Positions 1-8,620 of a DNA stretch of 64,000 nt are shown here, one piece after another. Positions within the stretch are counted from its first letter, which is position 1. Each line of letters starts with the position of its first letter. Source of the stretch: Catenulispora sp. EB89. Lineage in GTDB: Bacteria; Actinomycetota; Actinomycetes; Streptomycetales; Catenulisporaceae. Both the position numbers and the translations under genes were made by a program. Where the stretch lies: positions 181,294-245,293 of the forward strand of contig NZ_JBGCCU010000018.1 of assembly GCF_041261445.1 (NCBI RefSeq), read 5' to 3'. Below the pieces are notes generated by a model. That model was not told the DNA's origin. It searched no databases and worked only from the letters and a program-made list of their open reading frames with translations.

Positions 1-713
1 AGGACACCTTCGGCGGGACCCCCGCAGACCTGCCGATCGCCCCGGCCGACGCGTTCGGCAAGCTGCCCGACGGGGCCGTTCCGCCGGGAGCCGGGATCGA
101 CCCGAGGAGCATGCCGATCAGCCCGGTCGGGCCGATCGGCGGGGTGGACGTGCCGGGCGGTCCCGGTGCGGACGTGCCGGGGATGGGGATGCCCGGAATC
201 GACGTGTCCGGCGGCCCCGGGATCGCAGTACCCGGAGTCGATATACCGGGTGCCCCGGGCGTTACCGTGCCGGCCTCGGGCGTCGACCCGAAACTGCCTG
301 GCTACACGGGGATCGACCCAAGCACCGGGCTGCCCTTCGGCCTCGACCCGTCCACGAAGCTCGCCGACTTCCAGCCCGCGTCCGGGACCGGGCTCGGCGG
401 CGGCTCGTCGGCGTTCGGCGGCCCGGACGGGTTGGGCCCGCTCGGCGGCGCCGGCGCGGCCGGTGCGCTCGGTGCGCTCGGTGCGGGGCCGGGCGGCGCG
501 TCATCGGGTGCGATCACCCCCCGGGACGCGGCCGGGGCGAACGGCGGGGCGAACGGTGCCGCGGGCATGGGGTACCCCGGCGGGATGGGCGGCATGGGGC
601 ACGGCGCGGGCAAGGACGGCGAGGAGCGTCAGCGCCAGTCGTGGATCCCGGAGGACCAGGACATCTGGGGCGCCGACACCAGCGCGCCGCCGCCGGTCAT
701 CGGCCGTGGCTAG
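1..713 (+). CDS. Gly/Pro-rich ESX-associated protein (5' end missing)
   Basis: The reading frame is open from base 3 and ends in TAG at 711-713, so only the C-terminal part (about 236 residues) is present. It is a low-complexity chain dominated by Gly, Pro and Ala with repeated PG and GPG units. It finishes in a charged, Trp-containing tail (SWIPEDQDIWG, then PPPVIG). Tails of this kind are common in the long WXG/PPE-like proteins encoded next to actinobacterial type VII secretion toxins. The next gene starts inside its stop codon region, which indicates translational coupling. I infer a secreted substrate or partner of the ESX system, but no catalytic motif is visible. Confidence is high for a coding region and low for a precise role. 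Confidence 0.75.
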   Translation, partial: DTFGGTPADLPIAPADAFGKLPDGAVPPGAGIDPRSMPISPVGPIGGVDVPGGPGADVPGMGMPGIDVSGGPGIAVPGVDIPGAPGVTVPASGVDPKLPGYTGIDPSTGLPFGLDPSTKLADFQPASGTGLGGGSSAFGGPDGLGPLGGAGAAGALGALGAGPGGASSGAITPRDAAGANGGANGAAGMGYPGGMGGMGHGAGKDGEERQRQSWIPEDQDIWGADTSAPPPVIGRG

Positions 714-1188
714 GCCGGCGGAGGAGCCGCCGGGCTCCCACGCTCCCACCGCGCCGCCGCACGTAGCGCCGACCCCTCCGCCGTCCGCACCGTCGGTGCC
801 GACGACCGGCCCGACGGCCCCCGCGCCCCATCAGGGTACTGACGGCTCGGGCGGGTACGTCGTCGATCCGGCCGGGCTGACGACGGCGGCGGGTGGCTTC
901 GACAGCGCCGTGGACGCCGTCCGCAAGGCCGCGCAGACACTGCAGACGACGCTCGAAGCATCGGGCGAACCATGGGGGACGGACTCCCTCGGCAAGGGCT
1001 TCGCCGAAGGCGCGAACGGCTACAAGGCACAGCGGGACGGGATGTTCGAGCAGCTGAAGACCATCGGCGACCGGTTCGACGAGATCGCCAAGAGCCTGCG
1101 TTCGGTGACCGGCAACTACGGCGGTGCGGAGACCCAGGCGATCAGGCGTGCGCGCTCGGTGGGGGTCGGCGAGGAGGCTGGCGCGTGA
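706..1188 (+). CDS. WXG100-like (ESAT-6 superfamily) protein
   Basis: This is a 160-residue protein. I chose the GTG at 706 because it overlaps the upstream stop, and because everything upstream in this frame is Arg-rich shadow of the previous gene. The first 50 residues are Pro/Ala-rich. The rest is predicted helical and carries a Trp-Gly turn at residues 90-91 between two helices, followed by YKAQRDGMFEQLK and a Gly-Asn-Tyr-Gly end, as expected for a WXG100 hairpin. Such proteins are substrates or chaperone-like partners of type VII secretion. It lies between the Gly/Pro-rich protein and the large toxin, with a 4-base GTGA overlap to the toxin, so it may be the helical partner that targets the toxin to the secretion machine. 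Confidence 0.8.
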   Translation: MARPAEEPPGSHAPTAPPHVAPTPPPSAPSVPTTGPTAPAPHQGTDGSGGYVVDPAGLTTAAGGFDSAVDAVRKAAQTLQTTLEASGEPWGTDSLGKGFAEGANGYKAQRDGMFEQLKTIGDRFDEIAKSLRSVTGNYGGAETQAIRRARSVGVGEEAGA

Positions 1189-4100
1189 CGACCGAGGTTC
1201 CCGCCCCCGTCCAGTGGCTGCTGGCGATCGTGTGCGGGCAGGAGTGGCCGGACGGCGACGAGCAGGCGCTGCGGGCGGCGGGCCAGGCGTGGACCGATGC
1301 TGCGACGGCCCTGCAGCCGGCGTTCGCCGACGCGGACACCGCGGCGAAGAAGGCGGCATCGTCGTACGGCGGCACCGCCTCAGAGGCGTTCACCAAGTTC
1401 TGGAACATGTTCACCCAGCCGCAGGGTGACCAGCCGGCCATTCTCGATGGTCTGGTGAAGCAGTGCCAGGACATCGGCCAGGAACTGGACGGCTTCGCCG
1501 ACGAGGTCGAGACCTCGCGGATCGAGATCATCGGCCAGCTGGTGATCCTCGCGGTGGAGATCGCGATCGCGCAGTCGCTGGCGCCGCTGACCTTCGGCCT
1601 GTCGGAGCTGTCGATCGCCGGGGAGGTCGCGGCGACCCGGCTGGTCGTCCGCGAACTGCTGGAGGCGGTGCTGAAGGCCGCGTTCAAGGCGGCGTTGAAG
1701 ATGACCGTGCAGATGACAGCTCTGGACCTGCTCGCGCAGGGGATCGAGGAGGCTCAGGGACATCGGACGTCGATCGACTGGGGCGAAGTCGGCAAGACGG
1801 CCGAGGGCGCCGCGATATCCGGGGCGTTCGCCGGCGCGCTCGGCGGCGTGCTCGGCAAGGCGGCGGAGCACACTCCGGCGTTGCGCAGCGCGCTGAACAA
1901 GCCGTTCGGGAAGGTCGCGAGCAACGCGGCGATCGGTGTGGGGTCCACGCTGCTGACGGATGTCGCAACGGGGCAGGCGATCGACGGGCACGGGCTGCTG
2001 GACGCCGCGCTGGGCGGGATCGGCGGCGCGGCGCACGAGCGCTTCAGTCAGCGGACGGTGCACGTTGCGGACGATCGGATTCCCGGGGCGGGCGAGGTAC
2101 CGGGGGCCGAGGTACCGGCGGTCGATGCAGCGCGGGGCGAGGCACCGCGGCCGGACGGGCCGGATGGGCCGGATCGGCGGGACGAACCGGATGGGCAGCC
2201 GCCCGCGGCGGGCGGCGGTCCGACGGAGCCGTCGGGCGAACCGGTTGTGGACCGGCCGGCAGTGGGCGGCGGACCGGTGGAATCCGGACATCAGCCGCGG
2301 GAAACGGATGGCGAGCCGTCGGCGGAACCGATCGCGCCGGCGGCATCGGCGCCGGACATTCTCAGTGCCCTCAACGGCGGCGCACACTATCGGCCCGCGG
2401 GCCATTTCCTGGGCGACCCGCTGTCGCGGCCATTGCCAGTCGGCGATGATTCCGGCCACGAACCTGTTACACAGCCGGTTCACGAACAGCGCGCCGAGCC
2501 TTCCCCGGCCACTTCGCCGCCGACCGGCTCGACAGCGCCTGAGCACGAACCGGCCGCCGAAGCCACCCATGCGCCGGCACCGTCTCCCGACCGATCCGGC
2601 GACATGCCGACCGGCCCCCGCATGTCGCACGAGGCAGCCGCCCGCGCGCTCTTCGGCGTCGACGACAACACGCCGCTCACCGCCGATCAGAAGGCGCGAT
2701 TCGAGGCGGCCCTTGAGCAGCGGAAGGCTCAGACCGGCGCTCGCGACGGTGTCGTGGGCCTCGTCGACCAGCTGCGTGGCCGGACACCGGGCACCTTGCT
2801 CCAGGACGATTCGTCGCAGCCCTCGGCCGCCGGCGTCACGTCGCAAACACCTGAGAACCGGCCCGTGGACCAGGCTCTGCGGCCGGACGTACCGACCCGC
2901 GCCGTGCTCGGTGACGAACGGCTGCCGGAGCCGGTCGTGCAGCCGCCGATCATCGAAGCGCCTCGCGGGGCGAATCAGAATCCTGTGGCTTCCCCGCCGA
3001 ATCGCGAGAATGCCTCACGCCGCGAGCCGCAGACCAGCCCGCGCCCCGAGCCGCGCACCGCAATGGGCCCCGAGCCGCGTTCTGACACGCTGACCGAGCC
3101 CGAACACATCGACCCCGAACACACCGACCCGCAAGACGTCATCGAGTCCGCCAAGGACGACATCGCCGAACGTGCCCTGGGCGCCGTCGCGGCCCGCCAC
3201 GGCCTGGTCTTGGGCGGCAGCCGCGCGATGGCCCGGTACGGGCTCATCTACCGCCGCACCGACGACATCGACCTGATCGCGACCGGCGGCCACGAGGTCA
3301 CTCACGACTTCAGCGACGACGCGGTGAACGATGTCCGCAGAGCCCTGACAGAAGCCGGCTACACCGTGACGGTGAAGCCGAGCCAGTCCGGCGCCGAACT
3401 CACCGTGCGCCGCGGCGGCTTCTCGACGAAGGTCGACATGACGTCCACACCGCTGCTGCCCACGTACGAGCCGCCGGTGGAGGTCGGGGGCCTGCGCATG
3501 GTCTCGGCGAACGACGCCGTTCGGATGAAGTACGGCGCGTTCAAGGCGGCGGCCGGTGATCCGGAACCGGACGGCATGACCAAGCTCGCCAAGCAACTCG
3601 CAGACGTGCATGCCGTCTTCGCCGAGCGTGGCGACGACGCATTCGTCCTCGACGGCATCAATCCCGCCGAGGAGAAGGATGTCTTCCGCGGCATGCTGGG
3701 CAAGGCACTGGACCGCGTCACGGACGACGACCTCGCCGACCACGGCCTGAGCCCGGAGCAGATCGCGCGACTGCGCGCCGATCTGGCGGAACAGGCCGCA
3801 CGCCGCGAGCTGGTGGTGCCTGCCGCTCCGGTGACGGAGACGCCGAAGCCGTCGGCGGCGGACGTCCAGGCGGTCCTCAAGATGCTGTACCCGGACAACC
3901 CGGCGCGCGGCTGGAACGAACGACGCGTCGCCAAGGCGGCCGCGATCGCGGCACAGCTGCGCAAGAACGTGTCACTGCGGTACGAGCTCAGACCGGAGCA
4001 TCTGGCGGGGCTGGTGCGGAGCGAGCTGGACGAGGGGGGTTCCGGGACGCTGAGCAAGGATCAGCGGGATCGATTGTCAGGGTTCGGCCGGCCGCTTGCC

Positions 4101-7100
4101 GACACGGACACGACTGTCAAGACAGACAAGACCGCCGGACCGGCGAACACCGACCGCGCACCGGTTCTCGCAACGGCCCCGGCCGCCGAAGACGCGCCGC
4201 ACACGGTTGCCGAGGAAGTGCCGCGTGCGGTGCCTGAACCGGCTCTGCCTGCCCCCGCCGATGAAGCCTCGCGCCCTCCTGCGGAGGCACCGACCGCCGA
4301 GGCCACCGACACGCCGACCGCGGAGGCCATCGACACCCCGGTCGCGGAGGCCATCGACACCCCGGTCGCGGAGGCCATCGACACCCCGGTCGCGGAGGCC
4401 ACCGACACCCCGACCGCGGAGGCCACCGACACCCCCACTACCGACCCCGTCGCCGCCCCGTCCGCCGATCCCGCCGCCCGCCCGGCTGCCGCACCCACCT
4501 TCTTGGGCCATTCGCTCACCGCACAACAACTCGAAGCCTTCGAAGCCGCAGGCAGAGCAGTCCGCCGTCCCGGCGGCGCCGACCAACCCCCCGAAGCCAC
4601 CACCCGTCGGGCCGAGGCCTGGGACGCGCTCGCGAACCGGGTGCTCAAGGACAAGATCCCCCTCCCCGACCTCCTTGACGAGCTGGCCGGGTTCCAATCC
4701 GACACCGGCCTGACCCTCCGCGAGAACCCCGAACTCGGCGCCGCCCTGCGCACGATCGTCCCCCGCGCCGACATCCAGGCCCTGGGCCCGCTCCACGATC
4801 TGGCCGCCCCCTTCGACCGTACCCTCGGCGCGCTCCGCGACGGCCCGGCCCGTGGCCTCACCGATGAACTGCTGCGCCTGTCGGAACCGACCGAGGAGAC
4901 CCTCGAGTCCACGGACCCGCTGGAGCACCTCGACCGCGCGACCGACGCCTACCGCAAGCGGGTGGCCGGATCCGGGTTCCGACTTGCCGCCAAGGACCTC
5001 AAGCAGGAGGTCGAGGACTTGCGTCGTGGCTGGCGGTTGCTCAAGGACGTGGAACCCGGCGGCGGCGCCCGTGAGCTGCCCGACGAAGTCGACTCGATCC
5101 TCGTCTCGCTGGACGTGAACGTGGAGCTCCTGCGCGACACGGCGCTCCACGCCGCCCTGATCCTGCGCCTCAACGCGACGCTGGACCACTTCCTCGGCGA
5201 GGCCGACCCCGCTACGCGCCGAGCGTTCACAGAATCCCGGTTCCGGCGGACCGCGGCCACCCGGCTGGAATACCTCGAGAACAGCGTGCGGGAGAGAATG
5301 AACGAGCCGCGGTTGCCGCAGGACGCCGTCCGCCGCGATCAGGCGTTCGGCTCCGAGGCCGAGCTCGCCGCGTTCGGCAAGAGCTACGTGCACAAGATCG
5401 AGACCGGGCTCCTGCTGGGCGACCCCGCCGACAAGCACGAGAGCAGCATCTTCGCGGACCTCACCAAGTACTCCAAGACCGGCGCCCCCCGCGACCAGTT
5501 CCTGGTCGCCCTGCACGGCAACCCCGACTTCGTCCGGGCCGGGCACGACGATATGTCGCCCAAGGAGCTCGCGCTCGTCATCCGCGCCTCCGGCTGGGAC
5601 GGCAAGCAGGCGATCCGTCTGCACTCGTGCAAGACCGGGGCGAGCGACGACGGCTTCGGCCGGCAGCTCGCCCGCGAGCTCCGCGTCCGGGTCGTCGCAC
5701 CGAGCGACACCGCCGTGTCCACTTCCACCGGCGATGTCTACGTCACCAGCGTGCACGTCGCACGGGACGGCACCATGGTGGTCCGCACGTCCGTGGACGG
5801 CACCTGGCGCACCTTCGAGCCCGACGACGCCCCGATCGGTCTCGCCGACGATCCGCACGCCGGCCCGGTGGCCTGGGCCGCCGCGGCTGTTCGGGGTGCT
5901 CGCGGCGACAACGGGGTCAAGGCCCTTCTTCCCGACGCCTCCGAGACTGCGCGCCATGCCGTCAAGCGGCTGCGTCAGCACGTCTCGAAGAACCACGACC
6001 GCCTCAACCCCGGACGGAACACGGGAGCCACCGACACCGATCGTGCGGGCAGGCACATCGAAGTCGGTGTGGAGCTCGTGAAGATGCTCCGGGCCAGGGG
6101 AGCCCTCGAAGACGTCGTCAACGGCACACACCCCGGCAGTGAACTGCATCAGGCGATCAAGGAGCTGGCCCCGCTCTTTCCCGCCGACCCGGCACGATCG
6201 GGCCCGGCGGCCTCCGCCCCTGACACCCCCCTTACGGCGCACGGTGTCATCCAGATGGCCGGGGCGCCCGGCGCCGTCCGGATCGCCGCGCCACCCACGG
6301 CCGACGGCTGGCAGGCACCCCGGTCCGGGCAGACCGTCGTCAAAGACTTCGAGCCCACCGACAAGTTCGAAGAAAAGGCCGGCCCGCTCCACCCCTTCAC
6401 GCACTACAAGGTCACCCGGGAAGGTCGTACGGAGACCGACGAGTTCTGGACGGGTGCCGACGGGAATGTCACCCACGCCCGGATCCACACCCCCAAGATC
6501 CCCATCAAAAGGGATGCGGCGGGAGCGGAGGCGGAAATCGCCACCCTGCCCGACGCGCACTATCTCCTCGGCGGCGTCCATTACCGCTTCCACGACGAAT
6601 TCGGCGACCATGATTTCCGGACGGACGCCGAAGGCAAGCCGATCCCTGAGCGCACCTGGAACGTACCCGCGCACGACGAGGTAGTCACAGCTCGCTGGAG
6701 CGGCGAGGACGAGAAACTCACCATAGATCCGGTGCGGGGGACCCCGGGGGAGAAGAAAGAGATCCACGATGTCAAGGCTTTCATAGACCTGCAACACAAG
6801 TCTCCGGAATCGCTTCGGCCCAACACCTGCTACATCGTCGAGCAGACCACCACGAAGGACAACAAGAAGTCCACGTCGAAGTTCTGGACCTCCGCGGAAC
6901 CGGTCCGGATCACCCACGTCGACACCTGGAGCGACATCAAGTCGAAGACCCGCGTCAACCCCGAACTCGGGATAAAGGACGCAGGACTGAATCGCTTCTA
7001 CACCGCGGTCAAGCCCGACACGGTCTACCGGGTCAACAATCGGATCACCTACCACACGAACGCGTATGGCTCACCGTCCTACGTCAGGGACGAACGCGGC

Positions 7101-8150
7101 GGCCTGCCCAAGGAAGCGGGGGAGCGCCACTCCGTTCTTCAATTGCACGCCGGCCACATCGGTCTGGCGAAATCGAGGACCGCGGTGGAAGGTGCCAGGC
7201 AGCGGTTGCGGACGCCTTACCGGGACGAATCCCTCCCGGAGATACTGGAACGTGCCCGCAAAGCCGCGCAGGCGACCGTCTATCTCGCCTCCTATGATGC
7301 CAAGAAGAGTGTTGCGACGAGCGTGATCAAGGAGTCTCTCCCGGCGAAGATCAACGAGACGAACATGGCTGCTCTCATCAGGAAGCTCTCGCTGGGGGAG
7401 GCGGAGGCTGAGGGGGACGCCGAAACGGCACCGCCGGCGAAGAAGGCCAATGCGAAGTCGGCCAAACTGCAGATTCGCAACGTTTCTGACGATCAAGTGA
7501 AGGCCGTCATCGCTGACGCGCAGACGGCCGCCGACGCGAAGAATCTCACTGCGGAGGAGTACAAGAGCGCGGCGGAACGGGAGATTCGCGACGTTCTCAG
7601 CAAACGCGAACCTCCGGTCTCCGCCGAAGACCTGGACGTCCTCACCGAACGGACGATGGGCAAAGTCGACTTCACCGTCGAACCGAAGCCCTTCGGCGTG
7701 GGCGAGCTCTTCGACATCGGCCTGCACCAGCGCTTCCCGGGCGCGGGGTACGCAGGCGGACACATCGTCGACGCGAAGTCCGGCGGGCCGAAGGAACTCG
7801 TGAACTACCACCCGCAATTCGGCCTGGAGAACAGCACCGGCGCGTGGTTCCATCAGGAGAACCACCTCGCAGCCTTGCAAGGCCTACCCAAAGTGAAAGT
7901 GCTCAGCTACGAGGTGCTCGCCAACTGGCGGTCCGACTACGGACCCGCGTCGCACCCGACGACCCCGAGCTATCTGACGACCCGGACGGTGCTGGAGTTC
8001 AAGGATGAGGGTACTTCGCCGAAGAACGCCGTGCTGATCCGCACGTTCCCGAACCTGCCCGCTCCTGTCGGACCCCGGCCGGATCCCGGCCCGGCGCCGG
8101 TGCTCGGGACCAAGCGGCGGCGCGAGCAGGAGCAGGAGGACGACGAATGA
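1185..8150 (+). CDS. Type VII-secreted polymorphic toxin, multidomain (nucleotidyltransferase, His/Cys peptidase-like, C-terminal nuclease)
   Basis: This is a 2321-residue protein. The GTG start at 1185 overlaps the previous stop. Residues 1 to about 330 form a WXG/CpnT-like helical N-terminus with hydrophobic helices, typical of ESX toxins. A long Pro/Glu-rich linker follows. Residues about 648-818 hold an AbiEii-like nucleotidyltransferase signature (LGGSRAMARYG, then TDDIDL, then KVDM). A tandem repeat (about 1037-1084) comes next. Residues about 1435-1500 have LHGNP with H1444 and HSCKTG with C1482, a clan-CD (caspase/CHAT)-like pair. The C-terminus (about 2180-2240) carries GGHIVDAKSGGP with H2193, then NYHPQ, N and HQENH, like DNA/RNA non-specific beta-beta-alpha-metal endonucleases. 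The YezG-like gene overlapping its end fits a nuclease toxin with immunity. Domain calls are from motifs only; the overall class is well supported. Confidence 0.85.
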   Translation: MTTEVPAPVQWLLAIVCGQEWPDGDEQALRAAGQAWTDAATALQPAFADADTAAKKAASSYGGTASEAFTKFWNMFTQPQGDQPAILDGLVKQCQDIGQELDGFADEVETSRIEIIGQLVILAVEIAIAQSLAPLTFGLSELSIAGEVAATRLVVRELLEAVLKAAFKAALKMTVQMTALDLLAQGIEEAQGHRTSIDWGEVGKTAEGAAISGAFAGALGGVLGKAAEHTPALRSALNKPFGKVASNAAIGVGSTLLTDVATGQAIDGHGLLDAALGGIGGAAHERFSQRTVHVADDRIPGAGEVPGAEVPAVDAARGEAPRPDGPDGPDRRDEPDGQPPAAGGGPTEPSGEPVVDRPAVGGGPVESGHQPRETDGEPSAEPIAPAASAPDILSALNGGAHYRPAGHFLGDPLSRPLPVGDDSGHEPVTQPVHEQRAEPSPATSPPTGSTAPEHEPAAEATHAPAPSPDRSGDMPTGPRMSHEAAARALFGVDDNTPLTADQKARFEAALEQRKAQTGARDGVVGLVDQLRGRTPGTLLQDDSSQPSAAGVTSQTPENRPVDQALRPDVPTRAVLGDERLPEPVVQPPIIEAPRGANQNPVASPPNRENASRREPQTSPRPEPRTAMGPEPRSDTLTEPEHIDPEHTDPQDVIESAKDDIAERALGAVAARHGLVLGGSRAMARYGLIYRRTDDIDLIATGGHEVTHDFSDDAVNDVRRALTEAGYTVTVKPSQSGAELTVRRGGFSTKVDMTSTPLLPTYEPPVEVGGLRMVSANDAVRMKYGAFKAAAGDPEPDGMTKLAKQLADVHAVFAERGDDAFVLDGINPAEEKDVFRGMLGKALDRVTDDDLADHGLSPEQIARLRADLAEQAARRELVVPAAPVTETPKPSAADVQAVLKMLYPDNPARGWNERRVAKAAAIAAQLRKNVSLRYELRPEHLAGLVRSELDEGGSGTLSKDQRDRLSGFGRPLADTDTTVKTDKTAGPANTDRAPVLATAPAAEDAPHTVAEEVPRAVPEPALPAPADEASRPPAEAPTAEATDTPTAEAIDTPVAEAIDTPVAEAIDTPVAEATDTPTAEATDTPTTDPVAAPSADPAARPAAAPTFLGHSLTAQQLEAFEAAGRAVRRPGGADQPPEATTRRAEAWDALANRVLKDKIPLPDLLDELAGFQSDTGLTLRENPELGAALRTIVPRADIQALGPLHDLAAPFDRTLGALRDGPARGLTDELLRLSEPTEETLESTDPLEHLDRATDAYRKRVAGSGFRLAAKDLKQEVEDLRRGWRLLKDVEPGGGARELPDEVDSILVSLDVNVELLRDTALHAALILRLNATLDHFLGEADPATRRAFTESRFRRTAATRLEYLENSVRERMNEPRLPQDAVRRDQAFGSEAELAAFGKSYVHKIETGLLLGDPADKHESSIFADLTKYSKTGAPRDQFLVALHGNPDFVRAGHDDMSPKELALVIRASGWDGKQAIRLHSCKTGASDDGFGRQLARELRVRVVAPSDTAVSTSTGDVYVTSVHVARDGTMVVRTSVDGTWRTFEPDDAPIGLADDPHAGPVAWAAAAVRGARGDNGVKALLPDASETARHAVKRLRQHVSKNHDRLNPGRNTGATDTDRAGRHIEVGVELVKMLRARGALEDVVNGTHPGSELHQAIKELAPLFPADPARSGPAASAPDTPLTAHGVIQMAGAPGAVRIAAPPTADGWQAPRSGQTVVKDFEPTDKFEEKAGPLHPFTHYKVTREGRTETDEFWTGADGNVTHARIHTPKIPIKRDAAGAEAEIATLPDAHYLLGGVHYRFHDEFGDHDFRTDAEGKPIPERTWNVPAHDEVVTARWSGEDEKLTIDPVRGTPGEKKEIHDVKAFIDLQHKSPESLRPNTCYIVEQTTTKDNKKSTSKFWTSAEPVRITHVDTWSDIKSKTRVNPELGIKDAGLNRFYTAVKPDTVYRVNNRITYHTNAYGSPSYVRDERGGLPKEAGERHSVLQLHAGHIGLAKSRTAVEGARQRLRTPYRDESLPEILERARKAAQATVYLASYDAKKSVATSVIKESLPAKINETNMAALIRKLSLGEAEAEGDAETAPPAKKANAKSAKLQIRNVSDDQVKAVIADAQTAADAKNLTAEEYKSAAEREIRDVLSKREPPVSAEDLDVLTERTMGKVDFTVEPKPFGVGELFDIGLHQRFPGAGYAGGHIVDAKSGGPKELVNYHPQFGLENSTGAWFHQENHLAALQGLPKVKVLSYEVLANWRSDYGPASHPTTPSYLTTRTVLEFKDEGTSPKNAVLIRTFPNLPAPVGPRPDPGPAPVLGTKRRREQEQEDDE
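4293..4436 (+). repeat. 24-bp in-frame tandem repeat in the toxin linker
   Basis: Six near-identical 24-bp units encode an eight-residue repeat of the form EA(T/I)DTP(T/V)A. The array lies in the Pro/Ala/Glu-rich linker between the nucleotidyltransferase-like region and the central region of the toxin. Copy number probably varies between strains, and the repeat acts as a flexible spacer. Confidence 0.9.
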
Positions 8151-8620
8151 CCATCGGTGCGGACAACCTGCATCAGTCCCCTGTCACCGCCGGGGAAGCC
8201 TCGCCCGAGAAGGCGGTGGACCTGCTCCGCGCCGGAGTGCCCATCCTCGGCTGGCGCCGGCTCGACCTGGTCGTCCGGATGGTGCGCCAGGTCGAGGAGT
8301 ACCAGCTCACGGTGATCATGCCCGACGGCTCCACCCCGGCCGTGGACCCGCCGCCGGGGCTGGCGCCGCTGTTCCGCGCGCTGCGGCGGCAGGCCTTCGA
8401 GCCCGGGATCGGTACCTGGTACTCCGCCCGGCTGACGCTGGACTCGCAGTGGGACGGACCCGGCTTCCTCTACGCCGAGAACTTCGAAGCCGACCCGGGC
8501 TGGACGCCGCCGCTGCCGCCCGAGGTCTATCTGGACGACGTCGGCGCCGTGTTCGGCGCCGCCGAGCCGCGGGTGCCGCGATGGCTCGCTGCGATACTGG
8601 GAGTGACCGATGATCATTGA
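8147..8620 (+). CDS. YezG-like immunity protein
   Basis: This is a 157-residue acidic protein whose ATG overlaps the toxin stop (ATGA, 8147-8150), so it is translationally coupled to the toxin. The middle carries IMPDGS, LFRALRRQAF, GTWYSARLTL and then FEADPGW before PPEVYLDDV. This pattern matches the YezG/DUF600-type immunity family, members of which neutralise LXG nuclease toxins of the YeeF kind in Bacillus. There is no signal peptide, so it acts in the cytoplasm. Position directly after a nuclease-tipped toxin is the strongest support for an antitoxin role. Binding to the C-terminal nuclease is inferred. Confidence 0.8.
   Translation: MTIGADNLHQSPVTAGEASPEKAVDLLRAGVPILGWRRLDLVVRMVRQVEEYQLTVIMPDGSTPAVDPPPGLAPLFRALRRQAFEPGIGTWYSARLTLDSQWDGPGFLYAENFEADPGWTPPLPPEVYLDDVGAVFGAAEPRVPRWLAAILGVTDDH

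Noticed and set aside
166..705. Upstream extension of the WXG100-like gene
   Set aside because: The extension is Arg/Pro-rich shadow of the Gly/Pro-rich gene. The GTG at 706, overlapping its stop, fits the coupled operon.
972..1184. Upstream extension of the large toxin
   Set aside because: The added residues are a frame-shifted copy of the WXG100-like gene. GTG 1185 gives the usual overlap and the conserved N-terminus.
4293..4436. CRISPR array
   Set aside because: The 24-bp repeats are contiguous, in frame and without spacers; they are a protein linker repeat.
4077..7055. Long open frame on the minus strand inside the toxin
   Set aside because: It is the mirror of a high-GC coding frame, has no motif, and lies entirely within a well-supported gene.
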